A stretch of DNA of 7,409 bases, taken from the NCBI GenBank assembly GCA_014360395.1, contig JACIXM010000518.1:1-7409 (forward strand), read 5' to 3'. Under the pieces are notes generated by a model. That model saw only the letters and a list, made by a program, of their open reading frames with translations. It was not told the DNA's origin and ran no database searches. The translations under genes and the position numbers were made by a program. Within the stretch, counting starts at the first letter, position 1. Each line of letters opens with the position of its first letter. This document shows, piece after piece, positions 5,705 to 7,409 of this stretch. The stretch comes from Actinotalea sp. (GTDB lineage: Bacteria > Actinomycetota > Actinomycetes > Actinomycetales > Cellulomonadaceae).

Positions 5705-6682
5705 TCAGTCGGACGGGACCGGGACGTGCTCGCCGTCCGGCGCCACCGCGATCTCGACGATCGACCGGTAGAGCGAACCGAGGTCCAGGCCGTCAGCCAC
5801 CGCGGCCTGCGGCAGGAGCGACGTCTCCGTCATGCCCGGCGCGGTGTTGACGTCGATGAACTGGGGGACCCCGTCGGCGTCCACCAGCAGGTCCGTGCGG
5901 GAGAGGTGCCGCAGCCCGAGGGCGCGGTGCACGTCGACGGCGGCCGCCGCCACCCTCTCCGCCGTGGCCGGGTCCAGCCCCGCGGGTGTGAAGTACTCGG
6001 TCCGACCCGGGAAGTAGCGCGCGTCGTAGTCGTAGGGGCCCTCGGTGACGATCTCGACGGCCGGGAGAGCGCGGGGCCCGTCGCCGGTGTCCACCACGCT
6101 GACGGCCACCTCCGTGCCGTCCACCGCCTGCTCGATGAGCGCCGTGTCGCCGTAGGCGAAGCACGACACCATCGCCCGCGGCAGGTCCTCCGCGGAGCGC
6201 ACGAGCGTGACACCGAGGGCGGAGCCTCCGCGCGACGGCTTGACCGCCAGCGGCAGACCGAGGGAGTCCAGGACCGTCCGGAGGACCTCCGCGGCGCCCA
6301 GCTCCCGGAACAGGCTCTGCGGGAGCGTGACGAAGCGGGGCGTCGCCACGCCCGCCTGGCTCGCGAGCGTCTTGGCGACCGGCTTGCTCCACGCGCAGCG
6401 GCTGGCGCGGGGCCCGGCGCCCACGTACCGCAGACCGAGCATCTCCAGGACGTCCCGCACCGAGCCGTCCTCACCGGTCGCACCGTGCAGGAGGGGCCAG
6501 ACGAGCTCCGGTCGCCGCTCGCGCAGCGCCGGCAGGAGGGTGTCGTCGACGTCGTGCACGGTGACGTCGACGCCGGCCCCGCGCAGGGCCTCCGCGACCC
6601 GCCGGCCGCTGCGCAGCGACACGTCGCGCTCGTGCGACAGACCCCCAGCCAGGATCAGCACCTCGGGCGTCCGGTCTGACAT
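5705..6682 (-). CDS. ddl: D-alanine--D-alanine ligase homologue (ATP-grasp)
   Basis: Ddl joins two D-alanines using ATP, giving the dipeptide that MurF adds to the peptidoglycan precursor in the cytoplasm. The 325-residue protein has the family's order of motifs: GGLSHERDVS (13-22), LLHGATGEDGSVRD (64-77), the ATP-binding lysine in VKPSRGGSALG (147-157), DYDARYFPG (218-226) and RTDLL...FIDVNTAPGMTETS (262-288). Residues matching the catalytic triad of E. coli DdlB (E15, S150, Y216) are present as E18, S154 and Y223; the tyrosine favours D-Ala over D-lactate. The metal ligands are D264, D277 and N279, with Asp at 277 where DdlB has Glu270. The ATG start has AGGAG five bases upstream, overlapping the aminotransferase stop region. 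Actinobacteria often have a second, main Ddl elsewhere, so this may be the accessory copy or a related ATP-grasp ligase. Confidence 0.85.
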   Translation of the reverse strand: MSDRTPEVLILAGGLSHERDVSLRSGRRVAEALRGAGVDVTVHDVDDTLLPALRERRPELVWPLLHGATGEDGSVRDVLEMLGLRYVGAGPRASRCAWSKPVAKTLASQAGVATPRFVTLPQSLFRELGAAEVLRTVLDSLGLPLAVKPSRGGSALGVTLVRSAEDLPRAMVSCFAYGDTALIEQAVDGTEVAVSVVDTGDGPRALPAVEIVTEGPYDYDARYFPGRTEYFTPAGLDPATAERVAAAAVDVHRALGLRHLSRTDLLVDADGVPQFIDVNTAPGMTETSLLPQAAVADGLDLGSLYRSIVEIAVAPDGEHVPVPSD

Positions 6683-6687
6683 CGACA

Positions 6688-6692
6688 CTCCT
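6688..6692 (-). promoter_or_regulatory. ddl ribosome-binding site, adjoining the aminotransferase stop
   Basis: On the minus strand TGAGAGGAG combines the aminotransferase stop codon (TGA, 6696-6694) with the AGGAG Shine-Dalgarno sequence of ddl (6692-6688), five bases before its ATG. This tight packing indicates one transcript with translational coupling. It also rules in the ATG at 6682 over the GTG at 6688-6686, which would be too close to the Shine-Dalgarno sequence. Confidence 0.75.
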
Positions 6693-6693
6693 C

Positions 6694-7409
6694 TCAGGCC
6701 AGGTCGGGGCCGGGCGGCTCGACGATGCGTGCCTCGCGGCCCGCAGCCGTCCCGAAGATCTCGACGAGCTCCCGCTCGGCCTCCACGACGCCCGCCAACC
6801 GCCGGACGCCCTCGCGGATCCGCTCCGGCGTCGGGTAGCAGAACGACAGCCGCATGTGGTCCGCGCCCTGCCCGTCGGCGTAGAACGCGGTCCCGGAGAC
6901 GTAGGCGACCAGGGCGGTGATGGCGCGCGGCAGCATGGCCTGGGCGTCCAGGCCGTCGGGCAGCCGGACCCACGTGTAGAAGCCGCCGTCGGGAACCGTC
7001 CACGAGGCCTCGGGCAGGTGCTCGGCGAGCGCGCCGACCATCGCGTCGCGCCGTTCCCGGTACATCTCCCGGAACGCCTTCACCTGCCCGCGCCAGTCGT
7101 GCTCGGCGAGGTAGCTCGAGATCGCCAGCTGGGAGGCGTTCGACGGGCAGAGGATCGCCGACTCGCTGGCGAGCACGAGCTTCTCCCGCACCGCGTGCGG
7201 CGCGACGGCCCACCCCACCCGGTAGCCGGGCGCGAACGTCTTCGAGAACGACCCGAGGTAGACGACGCCCTCGGCGTCGAGAGAGCGCATCGCAGGCAGC
7301 GGCTCGCCGGAGAAGCCGAGCAGGCCGTACGGGTTGTCCTCGACCAGGAGCACGCCGTGCCGCTGCGCGATCTCCAGCACCCTCGGGCGGCGCTCGAGCG
7401 AGAGCGTCA
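6694..7409 (-). CDS. PLP-dependent aminotransferase, class I/II (MocR/LysN-like), C-terminal part only
   Basis: The gene runs off the right edge, so only the last 238 codons are present; the frame stays open to base 7408. It is a fold-type I PLP enzyme that transfers an amino group between an amino acid and a 2-oxo acid. EDNPYG holds the aspartate that contacts the PLP ring nitrogen, GSFSKTFAPGYRVGW holds the lysine forming the Schiff base (codon at 7240-7242), and HMRLSFCYP near the end holds the arginine expected to bind the substrate carboxylate. The pattern resembles 2-aminoadipate and branched-chain or aromatic aminotransferases of the LysN/ARO8/MocR-like group, but substrate cannot be told from sequence. 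The stop is 11 bp from the ddl start, so the two form an operon with this gene first. No start codon, promoter or regulatory HTH domain can be assessed in the window. Confidence 0.9.
   Translation of the reverse strand, partial: TLSLERRPRVLEIAQRHGVLLVEDNPYGLLGFSGEPLPAMRSLDAEGVVYLGSFSKTFAPGYRVGWAVAPHAVREKLVLASESAILCPSNASQLAISSYLAEHDWRGQVKAFREMYRERRDAMVGALAEHLPEASWTVPDGGFYTWVRLPDGLDAQAMLPRAITALVAYVSGTAFYADGQGADHMRLSFCYPTPERIREGVRRLAGVVEAERELVEIFGTAAGREARIVEPPGPDLA

Noticed and set aside
6683..7213. An N-terminal extension of the ddl frame up to 7213 (502 codons)
   Set aside because: The added part is an out-of-frame reading of the aminotransferase gene. The ATG at 6682 has a good Shine-Dalgarno sequence and gives the normal Ddl N-terminus.

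Overview
The window is high-GC actinobacterial chromosomal DNA from near the replication origin. The parA-parB partition operon, a cluster of ParB-binding (parS) sites, and a convergent aminotransferase-ddl pair downstream of parB match the oriC-proximal gene order of Micrococcales. A Cellulomonadaceae-like relative is my best guess from the ParA and ParB style, but this is memory-based inference and no search was run.

Layout. Bases 1-85 are an unassigned, lower-GC flank. Bases 86-1521 are a structurally complete ISL3-family insertion sequence with an intact 436-aa transposase, terminal inverted repeats matching at 20 of 24 positions, and an RBS-sequestering hairpin before the transposase start. 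No target-site duplication is visible. Bases 1522-3308 hold no convincing intact gene. The first part (about 1534-2140) may be a decayed rsmG, the gene normally found immediately upstream of parA. The second part holds four identical copies of the 14-bp parS sequence GTTTCACGTGGAAC plus two degraded ones, and a fifth perfect copy lies inside the first codons of parA. parA (3309-4331) and parB (4331-5635) overlap by one base and are translationally coupled. After a 69-bp convergent gap with a possible bidirectional terminator, the minus strand carries a D-alanine--D-alanine ligase homologue (5705-6682) and, upstream of it, the C-terminal part of a PLP-dependent aminotransferase that runs off the window end (6694-7409).

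How it works together. ParB should load at the parS cluster, spread as a CTP-dependent clamp, and be moved by the ParA ATPase, so the operon and its centromere lie together. The Ddl homologue would supply D-Ala-D-Ala to peptidoglycan synthesis and is probably co-transcribed with the aminotransferase. The IS lies at the rsmG end of the locus and may have taken part in the rearrangement that left rsmG damaged or absent here.

I see no previously undescribed multi-gene system. The points of real interest are the damaged rsmG position next to an IS without target duplication, the unusually long parS-bearing non-coding region, and the anti-readthrough hairpin of the IS.
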